The position numbers and the translations under genes were made by a program. Under the pieces are notes generated by a model. It saw only the letters and a program-made list of their open reading frames with translations, was not told the DNA's origin and did no database searches. A stretch of 64,000 bases of DNA from Planctomycetota bacterium. GTDB lineage: Bacteria; Planctomycetota; UBA8108; UBA1146. The stretch is taken from positions 320,574 through 384,573 of the forward strand of contig JAAZXB010000001.1 in assembly GCA_014240375.1 (NCBI GenBank). Direction: 5' to 3'. Of this stretch, positions 8,485 through 19,700 are shown one piece after another. Numbering within the stretch: position 1 is the stretch's first letter; each line of letters opens with the position of its first letter.

Positions 8485-10226
8485 CAGCAACTCTCGGTCT
8501 GAGACGATGTGGTGTCGGGGCCCGGGGTGGGGAACGGCTGTGCCGGGGGTGATCCACTCTGATAGAAGTACACCAGTCCACTGATCACGTCCGCGATGGA
8601 AATCCAATCATCGTCATCGTAGTCACAAGCATCCCTGCAGCCGTCCAGTGGCGCTCCTGAAAACAAGTACTCGAGGGTCGAGATGGCATCTGCGAGGTCC
8701 AGGTCGCCATTATTATTGCAGTCGCCTCGAAGGAAGCAGTGTCCCGTTCCCGCTGTTTCGAACGCTCCAATATCGCGACGACGGCCTTGGGGACGAACGA
8801 CCCCATCGATGTCGACCATCGGCAAGTTGTCGACCAGCTGGGTACCTTCATCGATGGCAAAGGAGCAGGGCCCCGGGTACCCGACAGCATCGAGTTCTGG
8901 ATCCAGTTGCATCACCAGGGGATCTTCCGGATCGGCTCCCTGCATGATGACGTGATCCAGAAAAATGCCTGCCGTCGGCCCCGTGGACACCGCAGTCTCG
9001 TTCGTAGCTTCATTTCGCCAGAGGATGGAATTGATCACGACCGGGAAGGACAGCGACTCCGCCCTCAATCCTCCACCGACTCCATTGGTCGTATTGCTGT
9101 CGATGGTGCAGTGTACAATCGTGGCGGAGGCGGCCTCTACACACGCCACTCCTCCTCCAGAGTTGGTTGCAAAGTTGTACTGAATCAAGCAGTTCTCAAG
9201 GAGTGGATCGGCGAAACTCCGGATGAAAAACCCGCCTCCCTGAAGTCCACTACTGTTATTGAGAACTCGATTGCGCTTGTAACTGGCAAAGCACTCGAAG
9301 GAATAGACGCCACCACCGTTTTCGGCAGCCGTGTTTCCATGAATGTGGCAATCTTCGATCAACGCATCGCAGAAATGAGTGACCGCCAGGCCTCCCCCAC
9401 GAAGCGCGGTATTGGTAGCGATCTCACAGCCGGTCATCTCGATGGTGCTGAATTCATCGAGCAATACCCCTCCACCTTCATCCACTGCAGAGTTTCCAAT
9501 GAAGGAGCAATCCGTGATGGAGGAGATCGATTCCGTGATGAAGATCCCTCCGCCCGATTCAGAAGTGTTTCCATCGAACGAGCAACTGGACACGGTCACG
9601 CTACCGAAATCAGTGGCGAGACCACCACCCCAGCCGTAGGCGGAATTCCCTTGCAACGTACAGTTAGAAATACTGGCCACCCCACCATGAACCGAGATGG
9701 CACCGCCCTGGGAGGCGAAGTTTCCGCCGAAGAAACAGCCATCGATGGTCGGCGAGGCTTGTTCCGAATGAAGTGCCCCGCCCCTCGATGAACTGTTATT
9801 GACCAGCACACAGGAATCGATGGTCGGAGACCCAGCGGTGATCAAGATACCTCCACCGCACAGCGCCAGAGGTAACCCACAGCTGGTTCCGAAGCCGTTC
9901 TGGATGGTGAATCCAGAGACTCGCGCCCCGAAGCCGGGTGCGTTTACGCGGACGACGCAGTCATAGGTTCCGAGGCCGTCGAGAATCGTCGCGGCAGCGC
10001 CCCCGACTCCGATCAGTTCGACCTTCTTGCCGAGAAAACCGATGTGCCCGGGATAGAAGCCGGGACTGACCAGGATGCGATCTCCATCGATGGCGATCTC
10101 CATCGCCTCCATGATGGTCGAGTACACCGCTGGCACCAGTCGGTCGACTGCACCCAGAGGCGTAGCGATCAGCAGCATGGCGAAGGTGGCGAACAGTTGA
10201 ATCCTATCGATTTGATTTCTCATCAT
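8469..10226 (-). CDS. Secreted parallel beta-helix protein with dockerin-like C-terminus
   Basis: About 585 residues. The start at 10226 overlaps the stop of the upstream gene (ATGA) and opens a signal peptide (I-Q-L-F-A-T-F-A-M-L-L-I-A). The frame is open 25 residues further upstream, inside the neighbour. The body is a series of imperfect repeats of the form D-C-x-F-x-G-N-x-A-x-x-G-G-G-I, typical of right-handed beta-helix proteins. The tail from about residue 490 holds two dockerin-like Ca-binding loops (R-G-D-C-N-N-N-G-D-L-D and D-Y-D-D-D-D). The last residues, W-I-L-G-L, are encoded by the 16-bp repeat. It is probably a cell-surface or extracellular protein; no enzymatic motif was recognised. 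Confidence 0.88.
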   Translation of the reverse strand: MMRNQIDRIQLFATFAMLLIATPLGAVDRLVPAVYSTIMEAMEIAIDGDRILVSPGFYPGHIGFLGKKVELIGVGGAAATILDGLGTYDCVVRVNAPGFGARVSGFTIQNGFGTSCGLPLALCGGGILITAGSPTIDSCVLVNNSSSRGGALHSEQASPTIDGCFFGGNFASQGGAISVHGGVASISNCTLQGNSAYGWGGGLATDFGSVTVSSCSFDGNTSESGGGIFITESISSITDCSFIGNSAVDEGGGVLLDEFSTIEMTGCEIATNTALRGGGLAVTHFCDALIEDCHIHGNTAAENGGGVYSFECFASYKRNRVLNNSSGLQGGGFFIRSFADPLLENCLIQYNFATNSGGGVACVEAASATIVHCTIDSNTTNGVGGGLRAESLSFPVVINSILWRNEATNETAVSTGPTAGIFLDHVIMQGADPEDPLVMQLDPELDAVGYPGPCSFAIDEGTQLVDNLPMVDIDGVVRPQGRRRDIGAFETAGTGHCFLRGDCNNNGDLDLADAISTLEYLFSGAPLDGCRDACDYDDDDWISIADVISGLVYFYQSGSPPAQPFPTPGPDTTSSQTESCWILGL

Positions 10227-11113
10227 GGGCACACCGGGCAAGCGGGACTCAGCACCAGGCAGTCCAGGAAGTCGACATCCGGGTAGGTCTCCAGTCCACA
10301 AGAGGGGAACGGATAGGGAGGTGCGACACCGAGACCGAAGATGTAGAGCACCATGAATACGGGGTCAGTGATATTGAGAAGCCCATCATTGTCCGCGTCC
10401 GCAGCATCGGGGCAGGGTGGCTCAACTGAGTCCAGGAAGAGATAATTGAGCATGAACACCGCATCGGCAACATCGAAGATTCCATCATTATTGGAGTCTC
10501 CTCGGATAAACAGAGCGTTGGCCGGGGCGCACACCTCTCCATCGTAATAGCCAGCGGGCTCGATCGATTGATTGTTGATCACGACCTTGTTCGTAAGGTA
10601 TACGGAGCCGTTCCCGTTCACTTCATTGCAAAATGTGATCGGATAGCACTGAGAACAGTTGATGTCCTCTGGCGCATAAAAATCGAACCTACCGATCTCC
10701 TGCGGAAAAAATGTAGGGGGTGCGGTCTGGCCGTTAAATGGCGGCAATGCATCGATCAGAACTCCAATGATGATCTCACGGCCATCTCCATCGTTGTCAT
10801 CGTTGTCCACTTGCATCGAAAGGTACTCGGCATCGACAGCATCGAGGATCGATCCTTCGATGGTGAAGGTCCCGGGCAAGGCCACCAGTGGGCCATCGAA
10901 GCATGCGACGATGGTGAATCCCTGAATGTTGCTGGAGGGATCGCTGTAGAAGAAGGAGAACTGCTGGATTCCTCCAGGCTGAATATTCATGGTCGGATCA
11001 AAGAGAACAGAGTCAGAACGACCGGCGAGAAGGACCGTATCGTCAATTCCACGGGCGAGTCCTGAACCAAAAACAAGCACAACGAGGCCAATACTGGCGA
11101 TTCTGATCTTCAA
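10223..11113 (-). CDS. Secreted protein with dockerin-like C-terminal domain
   Basis: About 296 residues. I read the start as TTG at 11113 because GAGGAG lies seven bases upstream. This gives the signal peptide MKIRIASIGLVVLVFGSGLA, whereas the longer frame from 11128 would swallow the ribosome site. The middle is an acidic beta-rich domain with a C-S-Q-C-Y pair. The last third contains two dockerin-like loops (R-G-D-S-N-N-D-G-I-F-D-V-A-D-A and D-A-D-N-D-G-L-L-N-I-T-D), then a proline/cysteine-rich end. It is followed by the beta-helix protein with a four-base overlap, so both form one secreted-protein operon. Function is unknown. Confidence 0.85.
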   Translation of the reverse strand: MKIRIASIGLVVLVFGSGLARGIDDTVLLAGRSDSVLFDPTMNIQPGGIQQFSFFYSDPSSNIQGFTIVACFDGPLVALPGTFTIEGSILDAVDAEYLSMQVDNDDNDGDGREIIIGVLIDALPPFNGQTAPPTFFPQEIGRFDFYAPEDINCSQCYPITFCNEVNGNGSVYLTNKVVINNQSIEPAGYYDGEVCAPANALFIRGDSNNDGIFDVADAVFMLNYLFLDSVEPPCPDAADADNDGLLNITDPVFMVLYIFGLGVAPPYPFPSCGLETYPDVDFLDCLVLSPACPVCP

Positions 11114-11281
11114 TAGACCACTCCTCAAATTTTACTCCAAGACCGCGTTTCCGGATTCGCGATCCTGGAGAATAGGGCAAAACCACTTCTGGATAGACCT
11201 ATAGTAAACTGTCTAAACAGCCTTCCCGCAATATACGAATTATCAAATATAAGCGAAGTATCCTGCATACAATCTATATTG
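11114..11281 (-). promoter_or_regulatory. AT-rich intergenic region, candidate promoter of the secreted-protein operon
   Basis: A 168-base gap between two minus-strand genes, much richer in A/T than its surroundings. It holds a small dyad, CTGT-TTAG-ACAG on the minus strand near 11209-11220, and a possible minus 10 element (TACTAT) about 90 bases before the TTG start. The minus 35 match is poor, so the promoter assignment is tentative. Confidence 0.3.
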
Positions 11282-12421
11282 TTACTGTTGGTATTGCCCG
11301 CAGAGTTTACAGTCGGGCCTCCTGGGGATCTGGATCTGCCGGAAAGAACCCTTCAAGGCATCGATCAGCAGCAGGCGACCGCTCATCGATTCCCCCTGCC
11401 CGAGCAAGATCTTGATCGTCTCCGCCGCCTGGATGGTGCCGATGATCCCGGGCATCACTCCCAGTACTCCAGCCTCGGCGCAGCTGGGGCAACTTCCTTC
11501 TGCAGGGGGCTCCGGATGGAGACACCTCAAACAGGGCCCCCCGCGAGCCGGGTCGAAGACGGTCAACTGTCCCTCGAAGCGGTAGACGCTGCCATGGACC
11601 ACGGCGACCTGCTGCTCCACGCAGAGATCGTTGATCAGAAATCGAGTCTCGAAGTTATCTGCGCCGTCCAGCACAACATGATGATCTCGAATCAGCTCCG
11701 GCGCGTTGGCGGCAGTGACCCTGTGAGGGAAGGCCGAGATCTCGATCGCCGGATTCAATGCAGAGAGGGTCTTGGCCGCCACTTTTGCCTTGGAGTGACC
11801 GATCTCATCGGTTCGATACAGCACCTGGCGCTGCAAATTGGAGAGTTCCACCACATCATCATCGGCGATGGTGATGTGACCGACTCCCGCTGCTGCGAGG
11901 TACAGCGCCGCCGGCGAACCGAGCCCACCGCCTCCCACCACCAGCACTCGACCGGCGAGAAGTTTGGATTGCCCCTCTTCCCCCACCTCCGGAATGGTCA
12001 GGTGGCGAGCGTATCGTTGCAGATCATCCGCATCGAGAAGATCACTGCCAGGACCTGCAACCAGCGGCAGGTCAGCGCCCCTCCACGCCTCGACCCCCCC
12101 CCTCAGGGAAGCACAACGATGGTAGCCCTGCTGACGTAACCAGTGCATCGCGTCGTAGGAGCGGATCCCCTTGGCGCAGTAGATCAGAATATTCTCCTCG
12201 CTCGAGATCGGAGCGCAGAGGTGGGGATGAGTGCCAGGACTGACGATGGATGGGATTTCCCTCAGCGGGATGTGGGTCGCCCCGGAAACCATCCCGGAGT
12301 GCAATTCCTCCACCTCCCGGACATCGATGAGCCGAGGAGGTGGCTCAAGATCGAGCCACCGAACCGCCTGCTCCGGGTCCAGTTCCTGCGGAACAGGATC
12401 TGACGGGTTCGCACTCTCCAC
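11282..12421 (-). CDS. Rhodanese-ThiF/MoeB fusion (sulfur-carrier adenylyltransferase)
   Basis: A 379-residue protein. Residues about 15-115 are a rhodanese domain with the active-site loop Y-C-A-K-G-I-R-S. Residues about 125-379 are an E1-like adenylyltransferase of the MoeB/ThiF family, with the nucleotide loop G-G-G-G-L-G-S, D-x-D-x-V-x-x-S-N-L-Q-R-Q and zinc pairs C-L-R-C and C-K-L-C. Such enzymes activate ThiS/MoaD-type carriers by adenylation and thiolation. The rhodanese lies at the N-terminus, the reverse of the usual MoeZ/Uba4 order. The start is GTG with AGGAAGGGGAG six bases upstream. The specific carrier cannot be told from the window. Confidence 0.9.
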   Translation of the reverse strand: MESANPSDPVPQELDPEQAVRWLDLEPPPRLIDVREVEELHSGMVSGATHIPLREIPSIVSPGTHPHLCAPISSEENILIYCAKGIRSYDAMHWLRQQGYHRCASLRGGVEAWRGADLPLVAGPGSDLLDADDLQRYARHLTIPEVGEEGQSKLLAGRVLVVGGGGLGSPAALYLAAAGVGHITIADDDVVELSNLQRQVLYRTDEIGHSKAKVAAKTLSALNPAIEISAFPHRVTAANAPELIRDHHVVLDGADNFETRFLINDLCVEQQVAVVHGSVYRFEGQLTVFDPARGGPCLRCLHPEPPAEGSCPSCAEAGVLGVMPGIIGTIQAAETIKILLGQGESMSGRLLLIDALKGSFRQIQIPRRPDCKLCGQYQQ

Positions 12422-12546
12422 CGATCACTCCCCTTCCTGAAACCGCGCTTCCACCGATTTCTTGCCCCCAACGGCGAGTTCCTGGTCCCCATCCCGATCT
12501 GGTCTCCACCGAAGATTTCGGATCAGAAAGGGACCTTCCGTGCAAG

Positions 12547-13542
12547 TTGGTGCAAGAACCGTCAGGATACGGGAGAATCGAGGCGAAGCAGAGACCCTTC
12601 GATTGGAGTTTCTTGAAACAAGACCAGTGGCTCACAGGAACCGGAGACCGTCCCCCGTTGGAGGTGGCAGATCGCATCGCCGAGCGTGCTCTGCAAGAGA
12701 AGGCCATCGATGAGCAGCAGCACGCCGAGTTGATCGAGTGTTTCTCGGCGATCCCTCCCATCGAGGACTGCGGTCTCGGCGCTGAGGATGCGGAGCGATT
12801 CATCCGAACCACCTTACAACTGATCGAGTTATGCCTGCTCGAGCCCAGTGACGAGCGAACTGGTTTTGTCAATCCACTGCTCGATCGAGAACTCGACCGC
12901 ATCCGATCGATCGAAGGGGGTAAGTGCTGGAGCCTTGGAAAGGTGACAGAAATCGGCAGGCGGGGTTCAGACCGACGCTTCACCTTCGGCCAGGTGAAAG
13001 AGAATCCAGACGACCCCAATGATCCATCATTTTTCGGTGGAGTCTGGATGGCGGACTGTGATGGAGTTGAGAAAAGAATCGTCTTCGCCATCACTGCCGA
13101 GTCGATCCCGGGAAGTGAAGACTGGTCGCCGGTCGAGATCCGAACCGACGAGGACCACAACCTGGATACGGTCGTACGAGCGAGGGGCGAGCAGCCCTGG
13201 TCGCTGCAGGTCGAGGCTGACTCTCCCCTTGGAGTGTGGATCGCATCCCTTGCAGGCACACCCAATATCGGGCAGCACTCGGGCCACATTCCACTGGGAG
13301 TGTTGAGTGAGGCAGTTCGGAGAGATCTGGAACCGAGAGGGCTGACTCATCTACTGCTGGGGCCCAGTCGTCGTGACCCCCCGACCCGACCCTGGCATAC
13401 CGGGTCGTTCCTCAACAGAGTCGGCAATGGATTTGATTTCAATTGGTCCGGTTTCGCCATAGATCAGCGTCGAGACGCTCTGGTGGAGGCGCGCTGCAAC
13501 ATCGGCGTTCGAGGGAAAATCATCCGGATGATGGATTCTTGA
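12547..13542 (+). CDS. Protein of unknown function
   Basis: About 331 residues if read from TTG 12547 (or GTG 12550), with AAAGGGA about 13 bases upstream. The frame is open from a GTG at 12340, but that part overlaps the MoeB gene and is proline-rich antisense sequence, so I left it out. The protein is acidic with many Trp and Asp residues, no signal peptide and no membrane segment. An early helical part (P-L-E-V-A-D-R-I-A-E-R-A) is followed by a beta-rich part with F-T-F-G-Q-V and V-W-M-A-D-C-D-G. I recognise no family. It is divergent from the MoeB gene; the gap of about 125 bases should hold both promoters. Confidence 0.65.
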   Translation: MVQEPSGYGRIEAKQRPFDWSFLKQDQWLTGTGDRPPLEVADRIAERALQEKAIDEQQHAELIECFSAIPPIEDCGLGAEDAERFIRTTLQLIELCLLEPSDERTGFVNPLLDRELDRIRSIEGGKCWSLGKVTEIGRRGSDRRFTFGQVKENPDDPNDPSFFGGVWMADCDGVEKRIVFAITAESIPGSEDWSPVEIRTDEDHNLDTVVRARGEQPWSLQVEADSPLGVWIASLAGTPNIGQHSGHIPLGVLSEAVRRDLEPRGLTHLLLGPSRRDPPTRPWHTGSFLNRVGNGFDFNWSGFAIDQRRDALVEARCNIGVRGKIIRMMDS

Positions 13543-13702
13543 GCTCATCTCCTTTCAATCTCTTGATCAGGGTGTACTTGCCTCTTCCAGGCGGGACATT
13601 AGTATGCGGTTGAGCCCGGAGTTCGCCCCCGCATTCGAATTCCAAATTCGACCTTAGACTCCCGGAACGGGAACAACTCCTCTGGACCCCATCGGAGGCC
13701 AC

Positions 13703-16700
13703 ATGCCGCATCATTTCTCGCCTTCTTCCCTGGCGAATCCAACCTTCTCGAATTCACCATTCTGGAAGTCACTGATCGCCCTTTCATTGCTCATCGGATG
13801 GCTGACCCTGTCCTCCGGGATCAGCGCCTGGGAGGCTCCTGACGATCCGGTTGCCGAGCCGGAAAATCCCCTGCAGATCCCTGGCATGCCGTTGCCCCGA
13901 CCGTTGCGAACAGCGTTGCTCGAAGGCTCCATCGAAGAGGGGCTCCAGTGGCTCGAGCAACTCGATCAGGAGCAGCCCAGTCGTCGCGACGACTGGCTCT
14001 GGTTCCGCTCCTCCTTGCTGCAAAGAGCCGATCAAATCGAACCGGCCATCGAAGCCCTGAAAGCCCTTGAGAACTCTTATCCAGAAAGCGCCTGGTTGCA
14101 CAAGGCCAGGCTGCAGCGCAGCCGGTTACTGATGAAGCTGAAACGCTACGGCGAAGCGCAGAAAATCCTCGAGGAAGAGACCACCAGACTTCGGTCCGGC
14201 GAGCGCATCCAGGGACTGGCGCGGATTCTCCTCGATGTCGCCGATCGGATTTCCGCCGATCAGGACATGAGCCTGCCCGATCCTCCCGCCCCTCAATACG
14301 GACGTGCACGAGACCTCTACATCCAGGCAGCGGAACTGACACCGCCCACCACTCAACTGGAAGAATCACTCTGGGGACTGGTCCGCTGCTCTGTTCAGAT
14401 GAACATGAACCGCTCCCAGTTGATCCGCGATTGCGATCGTTACCTGGGTCAGTTCGATCCGAGGAAATCGGATGCTGAAGCCGGTAGCCACCTGTTCGAT
14501 GTGCTACTGGCACGAGCTCGAGCCACCACCAGTGTCGTCGCTCGACGTGGTTACCAGAAGTTGATCGAAACCGTCGATTCCGCCCTCAAGGGAGAAGATC
14601 CCTGGGGTGGCCAATTCCAGGGCGAATCCGCAGCGAACCTCCGCAAGATCCGCGGGGATGCACTGTTCGATATTGCAAACACCTACAGCACGGTAGACCT
14701 GAAGGTCGCTGCTCTGAATCGATTCCGGACTGAAGCACCCGAGCACAAGAATCGAATCCAGACCGAATACCGCCTGGGAGAGATTCTGCGTGGCAGCGGT
14801 CAATCGGAAGCGGCGCTGAGCCAGTGGCTGGGGTTCATCGAGAGGCCCGTTCCCGGCGATCAGGAACAACTGGAAGAACTGAAACGCACTGCACAGTTCC
14901 AGGTCGGCAAGTTGTTACAACAGTTGGAGCGCTTCGAGGAGGCTCGACTGGCCTTCAGCAAATACGGCCAGCGGGCACCAGACGGCCCCGACTGGGCTCG
15001 ATCTCAGGAGTCGATCATCACCATCGATGCGAGTATCGGTGAGCGCTTCCTCGATGATTCCAGATGGGAAGAGGGACGATCAGCCATCGAGAATTTTTCC
15101 TCACGATATCCTCTCGATCGGCGCACTCTCTCCCTGTTACTGAGAAAAGCTTTTTCCTTCTCACTGGAGGCGAAGGAGTTGCAAGGCGATCGAGCCCTCG
15201 ATGAACTGAACGATCAGGATCGTGCGCGGGCTGTCGCCCTCTTCGAGGAGTGCATCTCCCAGTTGAAGAGACTGTCTGGCAAGTATCCCGATACCCAGCA
15301 AGGCATGGAGGCCAGGCTCAACATCGGAATCCTGCTCGAGGTCTCCCTGCTTCAACTGGAGGAAGCGGTATCGGCTTACAAGGATTGTTTCGGTTCTCCG
15401 GTCGAGGGTGCGGCCAGGATGCGGCTCTTCAATCTCACTGAAAAGAGTCTTCAGATCGAAACCACTGGTTTGCTTCGATCGAATGAAGAGGCTTCCTTCT
15501 CACTCAACACCAGAAACATCCAGAGTGTCGAGGTGCGCATTTACCCCCTCGACATCGAGTCGTACTTTCGCAAGTACTACTCCAGAAGTGATGTCGAACA
15601 ACTCGACCTCGACCTGATAGATCCATGGAAAACAATTGAAGTCGAGGTTGACAATTTCGCTCGTTACAAACCCTGCCATCAGAAGATCAACCTTCCTGTA
15701 GAAGGGACCGGGACCTGGGCGGTGATGGTGGCTTCTGAGAAGTACCAGGCCACAACACTGGTCGTCAGAACGGACATCGACATCATCGTCAAAGCAGGAC
15801 GTAGTGAAGTACTGGTCTACGCTCAGGATATGCTCACGGGGGAACCGGCTCCCGATGTCGAGATCCTGATGGCAATCCAGGACTGGGACCAAGACTTGCC
15901 GCTGGAGAATCTGAAACTCCAGGAACTGAATACCGGTTCCGATGGAACTGTCCGGGTCGTGTTCGACAAGCCAGGGGTCAGTGAGGATGTAAGAGTGCTG
16001 GCACTGCGCGGTGGTGACTCCGCAGTGACCGGATTCAACCTGGAAGGAACCCTGCTCCCCCCCGGCCGGACTCCAAGGGTTCACTTTCTCACCGACCGAG
16101 CCACCTATCGACCGGGAGACACGGTTCACTGGCGTGCCCTGGTGAGGGAAGTGGACAAGAATACCGGTCTCTGGTACAGCCCGGATGGAGCCGAGGGCGA
16201 GGTCTCCATCTCGACTCCTGAACTCATCGAGGTTTCTCAGTCGACTGCGATATTCCGCAAGTCGGGGACGATCTCTGACTCCTTCACTCTCCCCTTCGAC
16301 GCCCCTCACGGAACCTGGACCATCATGGTGAGCGGCCCTGACAGTGCCGTGGGACGTGGCGCATTCATGGTCGAGGATTTCTCTCCGCTGGCCATCGATC
16401 TTCGCATCGAGCCGGAGCAGCTGGTCCATGTTCGCGGAGAAATGATTCACGCCACCATCTCTGGCCAGACCTGGTTCGGAGAACCCCTGACCGGGACCCC
16501 TCTCATCGTTCGATTCCAGGATGGTCACAGCGAACAGTTCACCTTCGACGAGAAAGGCCTGGTGGAGATCGAGCAAGATACTCGCGATGTGGTCGGTTCG
16601 ATGGTGAACCTCTCGGTGACCGTCCCCGAGTATGGAATCAGTCGTTCCACCATCGTCACCATCGCCGAATCGATGTGGCAACTGGCGATCGAAATCCCGC

Positions 16701-19700
16701 GAGAGAGTGGCGATTACATCGTGGGTGAAACGGTTCCGGTCCTGGTCACGGCCACCGATGCATCGGGTCAGCCGGTCGAACGCGATGTCACCATCCGATT
16801 GGTCAAGAAACTTCAGCACCGATCCAGTTGGGCAGAAACCACTGTAGAAGTACGAGAAGTAGGCACCGACAAGAATGGAAACGGAGAGGTGCGTCTGCCC
16901 CTGGAAGCAGCAGGAAAGTACTCGATTATAGCCGAGGGCCTCGACCGATCAGGCAACCGTATCTCCAGTACCGCTTCAGTTCAGGTGTCAGGAGAAGATG
17001 AAGAGCGCGGTTTGATCTGGTTGGTAGAGAAAACTAGAATCGATGTCGGCGAAAAACTTCAACTGGAGCTCCAGAACACTCGGTCCAGTAGCCCAGGTCT
17101 GTTGACGGTCATCGGCGATGGGATTCTGGAGTACCGTGTCATCCAGCTCGCATCCGGTCGTAATCACATCGGCCTCGATGTGCTCTCCTCGATGTACCCG
17201 GAAGCCACTGTTTCGCTGGCGATGATGAGTGACTCCAGGTTGCACGAAGCTGATGTGGTTTTCCGTGTCCGAAAACAACTTCTGCTGGAAGTGGTGCACC
17301 CACAGAAGCCTGTGACTCCCGGTTCGGAAGTCACACTTGAAGTGATCACCAGAAATCTCCAGGGAGAGCCTGTCGCAGCAGAGATCGCCCTGGCGGTGGT
17401 CGATGTGGCTGTCGACGACCTTTATCCCGGCTGGTTTCAGAAACTCGAAGCGGGGGTGAAAAAACCCATTCCAGCGCCATCCATCCTCCGCACCTCCACC
17501 TCTTGCGCCTTTGAATACCAGGGAAGCACGGAGGAGATCGCCCAGGCTCTCCTCGATGAAGTCGATCTGGCCGAGATGGAGATGGAACTGCTCGAGCGAC
17601 GGGTGATGGTCGGTTCCACTCTCGAAGCGGGTCGACATATGACTCGCACCGCACGACCGGGGAGCCCGCAGCAAACTGACCGCCAGTTCTCTTACGAGGC
17701 GTCTGAGGAATCATTCCCTCAACTCCTTGGTGGCGGAGGGGGGCAGTTCGGAAATCGATTTGGCAAGGGCTCAACACGCTCCCGCGGTGGTCGAGCAGGC
17801 AACGACAAGGATGGTGAGTCCTGGGGCGAACAGCGACCCACCATCCCTGACGAGGCATTCACCGCTTTCTGGGATGGCACTCTGATGACCTCAGAGGATG
17901 GAACTGCAACCATCACATTCACGGCTCCACCACGAAGCACCACCTGGAGAATTCGTGCTCAGGCGATCGGTGAAAATGATCTCTTCGGAAACAGTGAGGA
18001 CAACTTCGTCGTACGCGCAGACATCTTCATCGACCCGATACTTCCATCCAGTGCGATGGAAGGTGACCTGATTGAACCTCGCCTCCGCATCGTCAATTCC
18101 TCTGGTATTCGTGGCAAAGGTACCGTCTCCATTCGTATCGGTGGTGGCGACGGGGCCTTCGAGATCCAGTCAGAACTGGTACTCGTCGATGGAATGCAAG
18201 AGATCACACTGGGACAGATCGGCCCTCTCCCTGGCGATCCAGCCTTGCCGGTGGAGATCGTCTTCGAGGTCGACGGAGAGAAGGAAAGCAGGACCATCCG
18301 ACAGGTCCGTACCATCGCAGTGCGCCCCTGGGGACTGATGGCCCGTGGGCGCGCCGGCGGCGACCTGGAAAACACCTCGACACGAACCGTCCGTCTCCCT
18401 GGTTCCTCCGACTGGCTCGACCGCACCCTTCAACTGTGGATCGGTTCCAACCTCGATCAGATCCTCATCGATCTGGCGGCAAATCCAGCACAGGGTCTGC
18501 GCATCCCTCCCGATCGAAACCTCGCCTCGAGAGCGGCGCGACTGGAGGGAGCCGTTGCGGTACTGGAAATGGCCTCGAAATCCGGCAACCAGCTTGCGAA
18601 GCAGCAGCTGGACAAGATTCGCGGTCAAATCCACGGCATCATCGGCCAGCTCTCGATGACCCAGAACTCCGACGGAGGTTGGGGCTGGGCAGGTGGACCA
18701 TCGATTCCTCGAACCAGCGCAGCGGTGTTGATCGCCCTTCAACAGGCTCAACTCTCCGGGTTTTCCGTCTCGGATGTAGTTCTGAACAAGGCCAGTTCTT
18801 CACTGGAGAAATCATTTCGCAACACCGAGTCGTCCAGAGATGACATCAAGGTTCAATTGCTGCGAGCACTCTCCTTTGGCAAGAACCGCGATTTCGGAAC
18901 GGCCAATCGATTACACCGCTCCAGAAACACACTCTCCAGTTCATCCCTGGCATACCTCGTCGAAACCCTGGTCCAGATGGATCGGTTACCGATGGCCAAA
19001 GATGTGGCGAGGACTCTCATCGAGCGAAGACAAGAAGATGGTTCATGGTCCAGTGGCACTGAAACAGTCGCTACCAGATCCTCGATCGGTGACCCGCTGC
19101 TGATCTCTGCGATGGCATTGCACGCCTGTGCCAGTGCGGGTCTCTCTGCAGTCGAGCTCTCCAGTAGCTCCAGCTGGCTGGAAGATCAACGCCCGTGGCA
19201 CCCGGGAAGAGGGTCAGGACTGGCTCTGGCAGCATTGTCCAGGGTTCAAGGATCTTCGGTACCGGCTGCGACTGATTGTGAGATCGAGGTGTTCATCGAC
19301 GGAGACCCGGCACGCCTCCTCTCCATCGACCCTGACAAGCCCTCCACCACCGCGATCTTTGATCTCGGCGATGGTCAGGGTGAGACCGAGGTGAAGCTGG
19401 TTCTACGAGGAGCGGGCAAGCCTCACTGGGCAGCTCTTCTCTCCGGTCGCACCACCGGTTATCCGGCAGTGACCGAGGGTGCCTTCGCTCCTCGTGCCAC
19501 TGCTTACCTTCGATCCGCTCCCCGCCAGGAAGGACAACCGGTCGGCATCGGATTCTCCGTCACCAAGAAGAGACAAGAACTGTGGCGCAATCCGGTGCGA
19601 CAGTTGCCGCTCGGCAGTAGCACCGAGGTGAAACTGGAGATCCGAAATCAGACCGGAAAAACCCTCTCCGACCCGGAGACCCTGCAACTCGACCTGATTA

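Noticed and set aside
12340..12546. N-terminal extension of the unknown protein at 12547-13542
   Set aside because: It overlaps the divergent MoeB-type gene by 82 bases, is proline-rich and unlike the rest of the protein, and GAGGAG directly abuts the GTG instead of standing at normal spacing.
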